From JANNNX01 sp031398745 (GTDB lineage: Bacteria > Actinomycetota > Acidimicrobiia > Acidimicrobiales > CADCSY01): 19,609 nt of DNA. The DNA lies in the NCBI GenBank assembly GCA_031398745.1, contig JANNNX010000002.1, forward strand, positions 1-19,609. Direction: 5' to 3'. Every line of letters starts with the position of its first letter. The stretch's first letter is position 1. Under the pieces are notes generated by a model. That model had not been told where the DNA came from. It did not search any database and saw only the letters and a program-made list of their open reading frames with translations. The translations under genes were made by a program, and so were the position numbers. This document shows, in pieces, positions 1-7,829 of the stretch.

Positions 1-19
1 CTCGCTCGGAGGGGAACCC

Positions 20-742
20 ATGGTACGGGGTCAGGGGCCGCAGCGCCCAGCCCGGCCCCTGCTGGCTAGCATCCGCGACTCCATGATCGACCTGGCCAGC
101 GCTGCCCGCTCCGAGCTTTTCGGAGCGTTCCCCAGCGACACTTTGGAGGCCATCCTCGCCACCGCGGAGCGGCGTTCCTTCCGCCGAGGACACGTCCTGT
201 TCATCGAGGACGACGCGGCCGACGAGCTGTTCCTGGTCGAGTCGGGACGCATCGCCATCGCCAACCGCTCGGCCGACGGGCGCGAGTCGGTGGTGGCCCT
301 GATGGAGCCCGGTGACCTGTTCGGCGAGATGAGCCTGTTCGACGGCCTCGGCCGGTCGGCCGACGCCCGGGCGCTCGAGGGCTCGTCGGTCCACGCCATC
401 GCCTACACCCCGATCCGCGAGGCCCTCGAGCAGTCGCCCGAGGTGCTCTGGGGGGTGGTGCGGCTGCTCGCCAGCCGGGTCCGGTCGATGGACGCGGCCC
501 TGGCCGACGCCGTCTTCCTGGACGTGCCGGGGCGTACCGCCAAGCGACTGCTGGAGGTCGCGGGCGACGCCGACGAGTTCATCCTCCCGGTCACCCAGGA
601 GGAGCTGGCCGGCATGGTCGGGGCGTCGCGGGAGCGGGTGAACAAGGCCATCGCCAGCTTCGTGCGGCTGGGATGGTTGACCCAGTACGAGCGCCAGTAC
701 ACGATCACCGACCGCGCTCAGCTCGCCCGCCGAGCCCGCTGA
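20..742 (+). CDS. Crp/Fnr-family transcriptional regulator
   Basis: This 240-residue protein has the two-domain Crp/Fnr layout: a cyclic-nucleotide-binding beta-roll (about residues 34-150), a long connecting helix, and a C-terminal winged helix-turn-helix (about 170-232, with VTQEELAGMVGASRERVNKA as the helix-turn-helix). The phosphate-binding cassette FGEMSLFDGLGRSA keeps the Glu (E103) and Arg-Ser (R112, S113) that contact cAMP in Crp, so a cyclic nucleotide ligand is plausible. It has no cysteine at all, which argues against an Fnr-type iron-sulfur sensor. The ATG at 20 follows a good ribosome-binding site, GGAGGGG at 8-14. An internal ATG at 83 is possible but has no comparable site. The next gene starts two bases after its stop, so the two are probably co-transcribed. 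The regulon cannot be read from the sequence, and no full TGTGA-N6-TCACA site was found in the window. Confidence 0.9.
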   Translation: MVRGQGPQRPARPLLASIRDSMIDLASAARSELFGAFPSDTLEAILATAERRSFRRGHVLFIEDDAADELFLVESGRIAIANRSADGRESVVALMEPGDLFGEMSLFDGLGRSADARALEGSSVHAIAYTPIREALEQSPEVLWGVVRLLASRVRSMDAALADAVFLDVPGRTAKRLLEVAGDADEFILPVTQEELAGMVGASRERVNKAIASFVRLGWLTQYERQYTITDRAQLARRAR

Positions 743-744
743 GG

Positions 745-1289
745 GTGGCCCGGACCGTCGCCCGGGCCGCCGGATGGTTCCTGGCGGTCGAGCTGGTGGC
801 GCTGGTGGGGACCGGGGCGTGGCTGGCATGGGCCTACCAGCCGTCGTCGACGGTGCTGTGGGTGGAGACGACCGACGGCACCGGCGCCGTCGAAGTGGTC
901 CGGGCGATCCACCGGCTCGCGTCGGTGACCCTCCTACCGACCGTGGCCGTCGTCGTGGTGTCGGTGCTGGTCGACCGCTCGGCCCGCCGACCCCGGTGGT
1001 GGGTGGCTCCGTGGGCCCTCGCGGCGGCGCTGGCCACCGTGGTCGCCAGCGCCAGCGGGTACGGGCTGGCCTGGGACTCGCTCTCGCTGTGGGACGTGCC
1101 CACCGATGCGGCCAGCCTCGGAGGGATCCGCTGGTTGGCCGACGACCAGGTCCGCTTCGTGCTGGTCGGAGGCAGCGAGGTGTCGCTGGGCATCTACCGC
1201 GGCGTGGTCGCCCTCCACCTGGTGGCCACCGCCAGCCTGGCCGCGCTGGCGTGGTGGGCGAGCCGGCGACGACTCAGGAGGCCGGGGGC

Positions 1290-1293
<4 letters not shown>
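745..1293 (+). CDS. Cytochrome b N-terminal-like four-helix membrane protein, probably mono-haem
   Basis: This 182-residue integral membrane protein has four hydrophobic segments (about residues 11-31, 56-76, 86-104 and 150-170). The order of motifs recalls the di-haem domain of cytochrome b: GTGAWLAWAYQP after helix 1, a His at the start of helix 2 (H56), GYGLAWDSLSLW after helix 3 (compare GYLLPWDQ..W of cytochrome b), and a His in helix 4 (H158). In cytochrome b each of helices 2 and 4 carries a second His 14 residues on; here these positions are Val and Ala, so only one of the two haem sites would remain. I chose the GTG at 745, two bases after the regulator's stop; an ATG at 673 would overlap that gene by 70 bases. 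Its stop shares the palindrome CTAG with the stop of convergent radA. The homology is my reading of motifs, not an alignment; it may equally be filed as an uncharacterised membrane protein. Confidence 0.7.
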
Positions 1294-2648
<1,355 letters not shown>

Positions 2649-2655
2649 GGCCATG

Positions 2656-2661
2656 ACCCTA
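2656..2661 (-). promoter_or_regulatory. Putative -10 element of radA, leaderless
   Basis: The minus strand reads TAGGGT, matching the actinobacterial TANNNT -10 consensus, with exactly seven bases to the ATG at 2648. Transcription starting about seven bases after the hexamer would begin at the start codon. No clear -35 was seen. Confidence 0.45.
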
Positions 2662-2694
2662 CGGAGCCCATGTGACAGCACCCGGGGCGCGTCG

Positions 2695-2715
2695 GAACCG
2701 GCTCGGGCCCGGTTC
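2695..2715. promoter_or_regulatory. Inverted repeat GAACCGG-N7-CCGGTTC, possible operator
   Basis: Two perfect seven-base arms (2695-2701 and 2709-2715) flank a seven-base spacer and end directly before the putative -10 hexamer of puuE, so they cover its expected -35 and spacer. A dimeric regulator bound here would be well placed to control puuE. No protein can be assigned; the window offers a LysR-type and a Crp-type candidate. Confidence 0.35.
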
Positions 2716-2721
2716 TACGAT
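2716..2721 (+). promoter_or_regulatory. Putative -10 element of puuE, leaderless
   Basis: TACGAT (TANNNT type) lies six bases before the GTG at 2728 and there is no Shine-Dalgarno sequence, so the mRNA probably begins at or next to the start codon. Confidence 0.45.
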
Positions 2722-2727
2722 CGACCG

Positions 2728-3633
2728 GTGCCGTATCCCCGCGACCTGGTCGGCTACGGCGAGCACCCGCCCGACCCCCGGTGGCCTGGAGGGGCGTCGA
2801 TCGCGGTGCAGTTCGTCCTGAACTACGAGGAGGGGGCCGAGCGCTCGGTCCTCCACGGTGACCCCGCGTCGGAGACGTTCCTCTCCGAGATCATCGGAGC
2901 CGAGGCCTTTGCCGCCCGCCACCTGAGCATGGAGTCGCTCTACGAGTACGGCAGCCGGGCCGGCTTCTGGCGGGTGCGCCGGCTCTTCGACGGCGCCGGC
3001 CTGCCCCTCACAGTCTTCGGGGTGGCCATGGCCCTGGAGCGCAACCCGGAGGTGACCGCGGCGATGGTCGCCTCGGGGTGGGAGGTGGCCTCGCACGGCT
3101 ACCGGTGGATCAGCTACCAGGACGTCGACGTCGACACCGAGCGAGCCCACGTTGCCTTGGCCACCGAACTCATCACCGAGCTCACCGGCGCCCCGCCCGT
3201 GGGCTGGTACACGGGGCGGGACTCGCCCAACACCCGGCGCCTGGTGGTCGAGCAGGGGGGGTACCTCTACGACGCCGACTCCTACGCCGACGACCTCCCC
3301 CTCTGGGTCGACGTCGACGGCACACCCCAGCTGGTCGTGCCCTACACGCTCGACACCAACGACATGCGCTTCGCCACCGCCCAGGGCTTCAACAGCGGCG
3401 ACCAGTTCCTCTCCTACCTGCGCGACGCCTTCGACGTGCTGTGGCGGGAGGGCGAGGAGGGGGCCCCGAAGATGCTCTCGATCGGGCTCCACTGCCGGCT
3501 GGTGGGCCGTCCGGCCCGCCTGGCCGCCCTGGCTCGCTTCCTCGAGCACGTCCTGGCGCATGACCGGGTGTGGGTCTGCACCCGGGCCGACATCGCCCGC
3601 CACTGGCGGGCCGAGCACCCCTACGGGAGCTGA
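2728..3633 (+). CDS. puuE: Allantoinase PuuE (polysaccharide-deacetylase fold)
   Basis: PuuE hydrolyses the ring of allantoin to allantoate in the cytoplasm. It is a NodB/polysaccharide-deacetylase-fold enzyme unrelated to the classical amidohydrolase allantoinase. The 301-residue protein matches the family closely across its length: YPRDLVGYG near the N-terminus, FVLNYEEGAERSVLHGD (29-45), SMESLYEYGSRAG (67-79), SHGYRWISYQ (122-131), GWYTGRDSPNTRRLV (159-173), PYTLDTNDMRF (205-215) and SIGLHCRLVGRPARL (251-265). The catalytic Asp pair of true deacetylases is replaced by the Asn-Tyr-Glu-Glu (32-35) typical of PuuE. The GTG at 2728 is chosen because family members begin only a few residues before YPRDL and because a TANNNT box sits six bases upstream. 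It is transcribed on its own, divergent from radA and convergent with malate synthase (16 bases between stops). It supplies the substrate of the allantoate amidohydrolase encoded nearby. Confidence 0.93.
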   Translation: MPYPRDLVGYGEHPPDPRWPGGASIAVQFVLNYEEGAERSVLHGDPASETFLSEIIGAEAFAARHLSMESLYEYGSRAGFWRVRRLFDGAGLPLTVFGVAMALERNPEVTAAMVASGWEVASHGYRWISYQDVDVDTERAHVALATELITELTGAPPVGWYTGRDSPNTRRLVVEQGGYLYDADSYADDLPLWVDVDGTPQLVVPYTLDTNDMRFATAQGFNSGDQFLSYLRDAFDVLWREGEEGAPKMLSIGLHCRLVGRPARLAALARFLEHVLAHDRVWVCTRADIARHWRAEHPYGS

Positions 3634-3649
3634 CCCGGGCCCCCGCCGC

Positions 3650-5218
3650 TCAGAGCGGGCGCAGGAGGGTGAGGAACTCGACCAGCGGCTCGTCCAGGGC
3701 CACCCGGCGAACCAGGTCCGCCCCTTCCTCGACCCGGTCCCGATCGTGGCCGGCGTCGAGGAGGGAGCCCACCTCGGCGGCCAGCAGCTCCTCGACCAGG
3801 CCGGCGGTGACCACGGTGGCGTCGTCGAGCACCACGCCATGGTGGACCCACTGCCAGATCTGGCTACGGGCGATCTCGGCGGTGGCCACGTCCTCCATCA
3901 GGTTGTCGACAGCCACCGCACCACTGCCCCCGAGCCAGGCGGTCAGGTAGCGCAGGCTGACCGACACGTTGCCGGCCAGCCCCCGACGGGTCACCGACGA
4001 CCCCTCGATGGCGACGTCGAGAAGGTCCTCGACCGGAGGTGGCTCGGGCGCCAGTACCTCGAGCTGATGGGGCCGGGTGCCGAGGGCCTCGTCGAAGACC
4101 TGGGTGGCCACCGGCACCAGGTCGGGATGGGCCACCCAGGTCCCGTCGAAGCCCAGGCCCACCTCCCGGACCTTGTCGGCCCGCACCTGGGCGAGGGCTC
4201 GGGCGTTGATCTCGGGATCGCGCCGGGAGGGGATGAAGGCGGCCATGCCCCCGATGGCGTGGGCTCCCCGCCGATGGCAGGTCCAGGCCAGGCGGGCCGC
4301 GTAGGCGGCCATGAACGGGACGGCCATGGTGACGAAGCGGCGGTCGGGGAGGACGAACGCCTCGTCGGTGCCGAGCTTCTTGATGACGCTGAAGATGTAG
4401 TCCCACCGGCCGGCGTTGAGACCGGTCGAGCGGTCGCGCAGCTCGTAGAGGATCTCCTCCATCTCGAAGGCGGCCAGGATCGTCTCGATCAGAACGGTGG
4501 CCCGGATGGTGGCCGTCGGCCAGCCCAGGGCGGCCTCGGCCCGGTCCATGACCTCGTTCCACCACCGGGCCTCCAGGTGCGACTCCAGCTTGGGCAGGTA
4601 GAAGTACGGCCCACCCTCGCCCCGGGCGACGAAGCGGGGCCCCGCGTGGAACGTGGCCAAGCCGAAGTCGAACAGCGACCCCGCTACCGGCTGGCCGTCG
4701 ACCAGCAGGTGGGCCTCGTCGAGGTGGAGACCGCGGGGCCGGGCGATCAGCGTGGCCGTGGCCCCGTCGTCGCGCAGGCGGTCGATCGAGCCGTCGGGTC
4801 GCTCGAAGGTGAGGCTCAGATCGGCCGCGTCGCGCAGGGTCGCCTGGCCGTCGACCAGGTTGGCCCACGTCGGGGCCAGCGAGTCCTCGAAGTCGATCAT
4901 GAAGCACCGGGCGCCGCTGTTCATGGCGCCGACCGTCATCTTGGCGTCGGCCGGGCCGGTGATCTCCACCCGCCGATCGACCAGATCGGCGGGTGGCGGG
5001 GCCACCCGCCAGTCACCGGCTCGCACCTCGGCCGTCTCCGGGAGCAGGCCCGGGCGCTCGCCCGTGGCGAGGCGGACCGCCCGCTGGTGGCGGCTCGCGA
5101 GCAGGGCCCGGCGGCCGGGGTCGAAGCGCCGGTGGAGGTCGGCGACGAAGGCCAGGGCCTCGGGGGTGAGGATCGTGTCGTCGCCGGTCAGGGTGAGCTC
5201 GACATCGGCCAGGGTCAC
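3650..5218 (-). CDS. aceB: Malate synthase A
   Basis: This enzyme condenses glyoxylate with acetyl-CoA to give malate. The 522-residue length fits the malate synthase A class rather than the longer G class. Visible motifs include FMIDFEDSLAPTW (106-118), LIARPRGLHLDEAH (157-170), LPKLESHLEARWW (208-220), LIETILAAFEMEEIL (243-257), GRWDYIFSVIKKL (270-282), and DNLMEDVATAEIARSQ (438-453), in which D443 is the expected catalytic base. The GTG start is fixed by an AAGGAG site eight bases upstream and by a GTGA overlap with the preceding gene. No isocitrate lyase is present; the gene is last in a urate/ureide run, so its glyoxylate most likely comes from ureidoglycolate rather than the glyoxylate shunt. 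Confidence 0.95.
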   Translation of the reverse strand: MTLADVELTLTGDDTILTPEALAFVADLHRRFDPGRRALLASRHQRAVRLATGERPGLLPETAEVRAGDWRVAPPPADLVDRRVEITGPADAKMTVGAMNSGARCFMIDFEDSLAPTWANLVDGQATLRDAADLSLTFERPDGSIDRLRDDGATATLIARPRGLHLDEAHLLVDGQPVAGSLFDFGLATFHAGPRFVARGEGGPYFYLPKLESHLEARWWNEVMDRAEAALGWPTATIRATVLIETILAAFEMEEILYELRDRSTGLNAGRWDYIFSVIKKLGTDEAFVLPDRRFVTMAVPFMAAYAARLAWTCHRRGAHAIGGMAAFIPSRRDPEINARALAQVRADKVREVGLGFDGTWVAHPDLVPVATQVFDEALGTRPHQLEVLAPEPPPVEDLLDVAIEGSSVTRRGLAGNVSVSLRYLTAWLGGSGAVAVDNLMEDVATAEIARSQIWQWVHHGVVLDDATVVTAGLVEELLAAEVGSLLDAGHDRDRVEEGADLVRRVALDEPLVEFLTLLRPL

Positions 5219-6462
5219 TGCGATCGCTCCTTGGATGCCGCCGCCGGAGTCGGCGTCGCGTCGGCCGCCAGGATTGTCCCCAGCAGCACGTCGGCACCAG
5301 CCACCAGGTGGGCGGGGTCGCTGCGCTCGGCCGGGCTGTGGCTCACTCCACCGGCCGACGGCACGAAGATCATGCCGACGGGGCCGAGTCCGGCCAGCTG
5401 CTGAGCGTCGTGGCCGGCCCCACTGGGCAGGTCGATGCTGGTCAGCCCGAGGGTGGCGGCCGCCTGGCGGACCAGCGACCGCAACCCGGGGTCGCACTCG
5501 ACCGGGGCGCTGCGCGGGCCGACCCGCACCTCGAGGGCGCAGTCCGTCCGCTCCGCGATGCCGGCGCAGACCCGTTCGAGGGTGGCCTGCGCCTCGGCCA
5601 GCCGGGTCGGGTCGAGGTCGCGCAGCTCGGCCCGCACCACGGCGGCGCCGGGCACCACGTTGCGCACCCCGGGCGCGATCTCGAGGGCGCCCACGGTGGC
5701 CACCCGCACCGGCCCGTCGCCCTCGGCCAGGGCGGCCACCGCAGCGACCACCTCGGCCGCCGCTCGCAGCGCGTCGCGCCGCAGGGCCATGGGGGTGGTG
5801 CCGGCATGGTTGGCCTGGCCGCCCACCACCACATCGACGTTCCAGCGGGCGGTGATGCCATCGACCACCCCGATGGCGACCCCGGCGGCCTCGAGCACCG
5901 GGCCCTGCTCGATGTGGAGCTCGATGCAGGCCGCCATCGCCCCCGGCGGCCAGGCCGCCCCGAGCGCACCGACCGGATCGGGGCCGGTGGCCCCGGCGTC
6001 GGGCCCGGTCTCGTCCCCGGGCAAGCGGCCGGCCACGGCCGAGCTCCCCCAGAACGGGGGGCCGACCACCCCCTCCTCCCCTTCGAAGGCGACCACCCAG
6101 AGGGGGTGGCGCAGGCGGGTGCCGGCCTCGGCCAGGACGGTGGCCACCTCCACCGCGGCCACCACGCCGTAGGCCCCGTCGAGTGGCCCCGCGTCGAGCA
6201 CCGTGTCGAGGTGCGAACCGGTGACCAGCGCGCCCAGGTCGGTCGGTCCGGTGCCGCGGCTGCGACCGACCAGGTTGCCGGCGCCGTCGACCTCGACGTC
6301 GAGGCCGGCCTCCGCCATCCACCCCGCGACCAGCCGCCGGCCGGCGGCGGCGGCCGGCGAGAACGCCACCCGGGTGACGCCCCCGGTGGGGGTGGCCCCG
6401 ACCTCGGCCAGGGCGGCCAGACGACCGAGTAAACGAGCGCCGTCTACCCGCCGGGCGCTCAC
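5215..6462 (-). CDS. M20-family amidohydrolase, probable allantoate amidohydrolase (AllC/PucF type)
   Basis: A 415-residue dinuclear metal hydrolase of the M20 hydantoinase/carbamoylase group. The metal ligands are visible as H84 (GSHLDTV), D95 (LDGAYGV), E130 (FEGEEG), H183 (ELHIEQGP) and H375 (VSHSPAE). The dimerisation-domain signature GGQANHAGTTPM (214-225) and LPSGAGHDAQ (345-354) are intact. This group includes allantoate amidohydrolase, which yields ureidoglycine, ammonia and CO2, as well as ureidoglycolate amidohydrolase and N-carbamoyl-amino-acid hydrolases. The neighbours (uricase, PuuE, malate synthase, urease) make an allantoate or ureidoglycolate substrate most likely, but sequence motifs alone do not separate them. 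It has a GTG start with GTGA overlaps at both ends, which implies translational coupling to its two neighbours. Confidence 0.88.
   Translation of the reverse strand: MSARRVDGARLLGRLAALAEVGATPTGGVTRVAFSPAAAAGRRLVAGWMAEAGLDVEVDGAGNLVGRSRGTGPTDLGALVTGSHLDTVLDAGPLDGAYGVVAAVEVATVLAEAGTRLRHPLWVVAFEGEEGVVGPPFWGSSAVAGRLPGDETGPDAGATGPDPVGALGAAWPPGAMAACIELHIEQGPVLEAAGVAIGVVDGITARWNVDVVVGGQANHAGTTPMALRRDALRAAAEVVAAVAALAEGDGPVRVATVGALEIAPGVRNVVPGAAVVRAELRDLDPTRLAEAQATLERVCAGIAERTDCALEVRVGPRSAPVECDPGLRSLVRQAAATLGLTSIDLPSGAGHDAQQLAGLGPVGMIFVPSAGGVSHSPAERSDPAHLVAGADVLLGTILAADATPTPAAASKERSQ
5227..5232 (-). promoter_or_regulatory. Ribosome-binding site of malate synthase
   Basis: AAGGAG on the minus strand, eight bases before the GTG at 5218, lies inside the end of the preceding gene. 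It decides the start of aceB and allows efficient re-initiation at the GTGA overlap. Confidence 0.7.
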
Positions 6463-6848
6463 TCGAGGCGGGCCTGGTGGGCCCGCCAGCCACCGAGATC
6501 GGCGATGTCGACCACCGAGTCGCCTGGTGCGATCCGCTCCCTCTGGAGGAGCATGGCGTGGACCGTCTCGCCGTCGTCGAGGGTGATCTCACCGAACTCG
6601 AGCTCGCGAGGCTCGGCCGGCAGCAGCGACTGGCGCAGCACGGCCTCGTCGATCTCGTAGAGCTCGCCCTCGATCGACGCCCCACCCGCCTCGACCGGCA
6701 CCAAGCCGGGGAACTCGTCGCGCACGGCGTAGAACCGGTAGCCGGGGGCGGTGCGCCGAGGACCGAGGAACACGCTGTCGCCGATGCAGTGGTGGTCCTT
6801 CTGACCCGACATGGCGGTGCCGTTCAGGAACATCCGCACGCTGGCCAT
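6459..6848 (-). CDS. AH_C/gamma-glutamylcyclotransferase-like protein (allophanate hydrolase C-terminal domain homologue)
   Basis: A 129-residue protein with the gamma-glutamylcyclotransferase-like fold pattern: FLNGTAMSGQ near the N-terminus, APGYRFYAVRDEFPGLVPV (34-52), and ASIEGELYEID (57-67) holding the conserved acidic position (E62). It most resembles the C-terminal domain of allophanate hydrolase (AtzF), which decarboxylates N-carboxycarbamate, here found as a stand-alone gene without the amidase part. The ATG at 6848 overlaps the uricase stop by one base (TGATG), and its own stop forms a GTGA overlap with the M20 gene, so it is firmly inside the ureide operon. Its role is not established. 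Handling a carbamate-like product of the neighbouring hydrolase, or supplying the missing ureidoglycolate step, are possibilities that I infer from position only. Confidence 0.75.
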   Translation of the reverse strand: MASVRMFLNGTAMSGQKDHHCIGDSVFLGPRRTAPGYRFYAVRDEFPGLVPVEAGGASIEGELYEIDEAVLRQSLLPAEPRELEFGEITLDDGETVHAMLLQRERIAPGDSVVDIADLGGWRAHQARLE

Positions 6849-7825
6849 CAGGCGGCACCGGGCCGGGCCAGCTCCAGGCGGAGCACGCCGTGGGACGGGA
6901 GGGCGGCGGTGTGCACCACCGCGCCGTCGGCCGGCAGTACCCGGGGCGCCGACCACACCCGGTTCTCGGCCTCGAACCACACCCGCCCGATGGGCCCGAA
7001 GCGCTCCAGCACGCTCCGGCCCAGGTCGGTCAGCGTCTGCTGGATGGATCGACCCGGCTTGGCATCGACGACCGAGGCCACCACATCGAGGACCTGCTCG
7101 GCCGGGACCCATCGGCGTAGGTCGTCGGCCAGGGCATCGGCCGGATCGGCGTAGGTCCAGCGCAGGTGCAGGCCCATCTCGAGGGGCCGGTCGCCGTCGT
7201 CGGGCAGCGTGGTGAACTCGTCCCGCGGGAACCCGGTGAAGGAGCTGCCCGTCAACCGCACCAGGCGGAGCCCATCGAGGCCGCAGACCACCGACACCGC
7301 CACCGGCGTGGCGTCGGCGCCGCGCTCGAGGGCGACGGTGGTACGCACCCCGGGCTCACCGGCACCCAGGCGGCGGAAGGTCACGCCGCTGCCGGGCACC
7401 TCGGCGAAGGGGAGGTGCTGAGCCGTGACCCGCAAGCGAGCCATGTCCGGGTAGTGCACGAGCATGGCCTCACCCACGAAGCCGGCCAGGCCCTCGACCG
7501 TGGTCCCCCCGAAGCACGACGCCTGGTACTGGACGAAGTTCTTCATGGTGTCGGTGGCCACCAGGGCGCGGTTGTCGCCGTCGGTCCACGACGGCAGGAA
7601 GGCGTCGCCGGTCGTCTCGACCCCGATCTCGGCGGCCAGGAGTTGGCCCCGGCGCCCGGTGAAGGGCGACTCGGGCACCGGAACCACGCCGAGCTGGGCC
7701 GGGGTGGCCGTGCGGTAGACGACCACCGCCGCCTTGCCGTAGCCGATCGAGGCCACCAGGCCGTCGTCCAGGCGGTGGGTGGAGGTCGCCAGCAGCGGGG
7801 AGTCGAGCGGAGCGTTTCCGGTCAA
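6848..7825 (-). CDS. pucL: Urate oxidase (factor-independent urate hydroxylase)
   Basis: Uricase oxidises urate with O2 to 5-hydroxyisourate and H2O2 without a cofactor. The 325-residue protein carries both T-fold halves: GYGKAAVVVYRT (28-39, with K31), VPESPFTGRRG (50-60), DNRALVATDTMKNFV (84-98, with the catalytic Thr), GSSFTGFPRDEFTTLP (193-208, with R201) and SIQQTLTDLG (260-269). These fit the bacterial PucL type of Bacillus and actinobacteria. The Asn near the C-terminus is present (N288 in ENRVW), but the His two residues later in the eukaryotic Asn-Lys-His motif is Val here; as I recall, Bacillus-type enzymes also differ at this site. The start is a TTG at 7825, four bases after the upstream gene's stop; a GTG at 7756 or thereabouts would cut conserved sequence close, so the longer form is preferred. 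UraH and UraD, encoded elsewhere in the window, process its product. Confidence 0.93.
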   Translation of the reverse strand: MTGNAPLDSPLLATSTHRLDDGLVASIGYGKAAVVVYRTATPAQLGVVPVPESPFTGRRGQLLAAEIGVETTGDAFLPSWTDGDNRALVATDTMKNFVQYQASCFGGTTVEGLAGFVGEAMLVHYPDMARLRVTAQHLPFAEVPGSGVTFRRLGAGEPGVRTTVALERGADATPVAVSVVCGLDGLRLVRLTGSSFTGFPRDEFTTLPDDGDRPLEMGLHLRWTYADPADALADDLRRWVPAEQVLDVVASVVDAKPGRSIQQTLTDLGRSVLERFGPIGRVWFEAENRVWSAPRVLPADGAVVHTAALPSHGVLRLELARPGAA

Positions 7826-7829
7826 CGCC

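Noticed and set aside
673..744. Upstream ATG start for the cytochrome b-like protein
   Set aside because: It would overlap the Crp-family gene by 70 bases and add a charged, Pro/Arg-rich stretch that does not look like protein from this family; GTG 745 is simpler.
2671..2676. TGTGAC resembling a Crp half-site upstream of radA and puuE
   Set aside because: No matching TCACA at the expected spacing; a single half-site is expected by chance.
2649..2681. N-terminal extension of RadA to ATG 2654 or GTG 2681
   Set aside because: RadA proteins usually begin Met-Ala-Lys as at 2648, and the TAGGGT box would fall inside or too close to the longer starts.
3641..3659. Small hairpin (CCGCT-CAG-AGCGG) between the convergent stops of puuE and malate synthase
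   Set aside because: The stem is short, overlaps the aceB stop and has no T tract; not enough for a terminator call.
3152..5404. Long plus-strand frame across puuE and opposite malate synthase
   Set aside because: It crosses two real genes out of frame and has compositionally biased sequence only.
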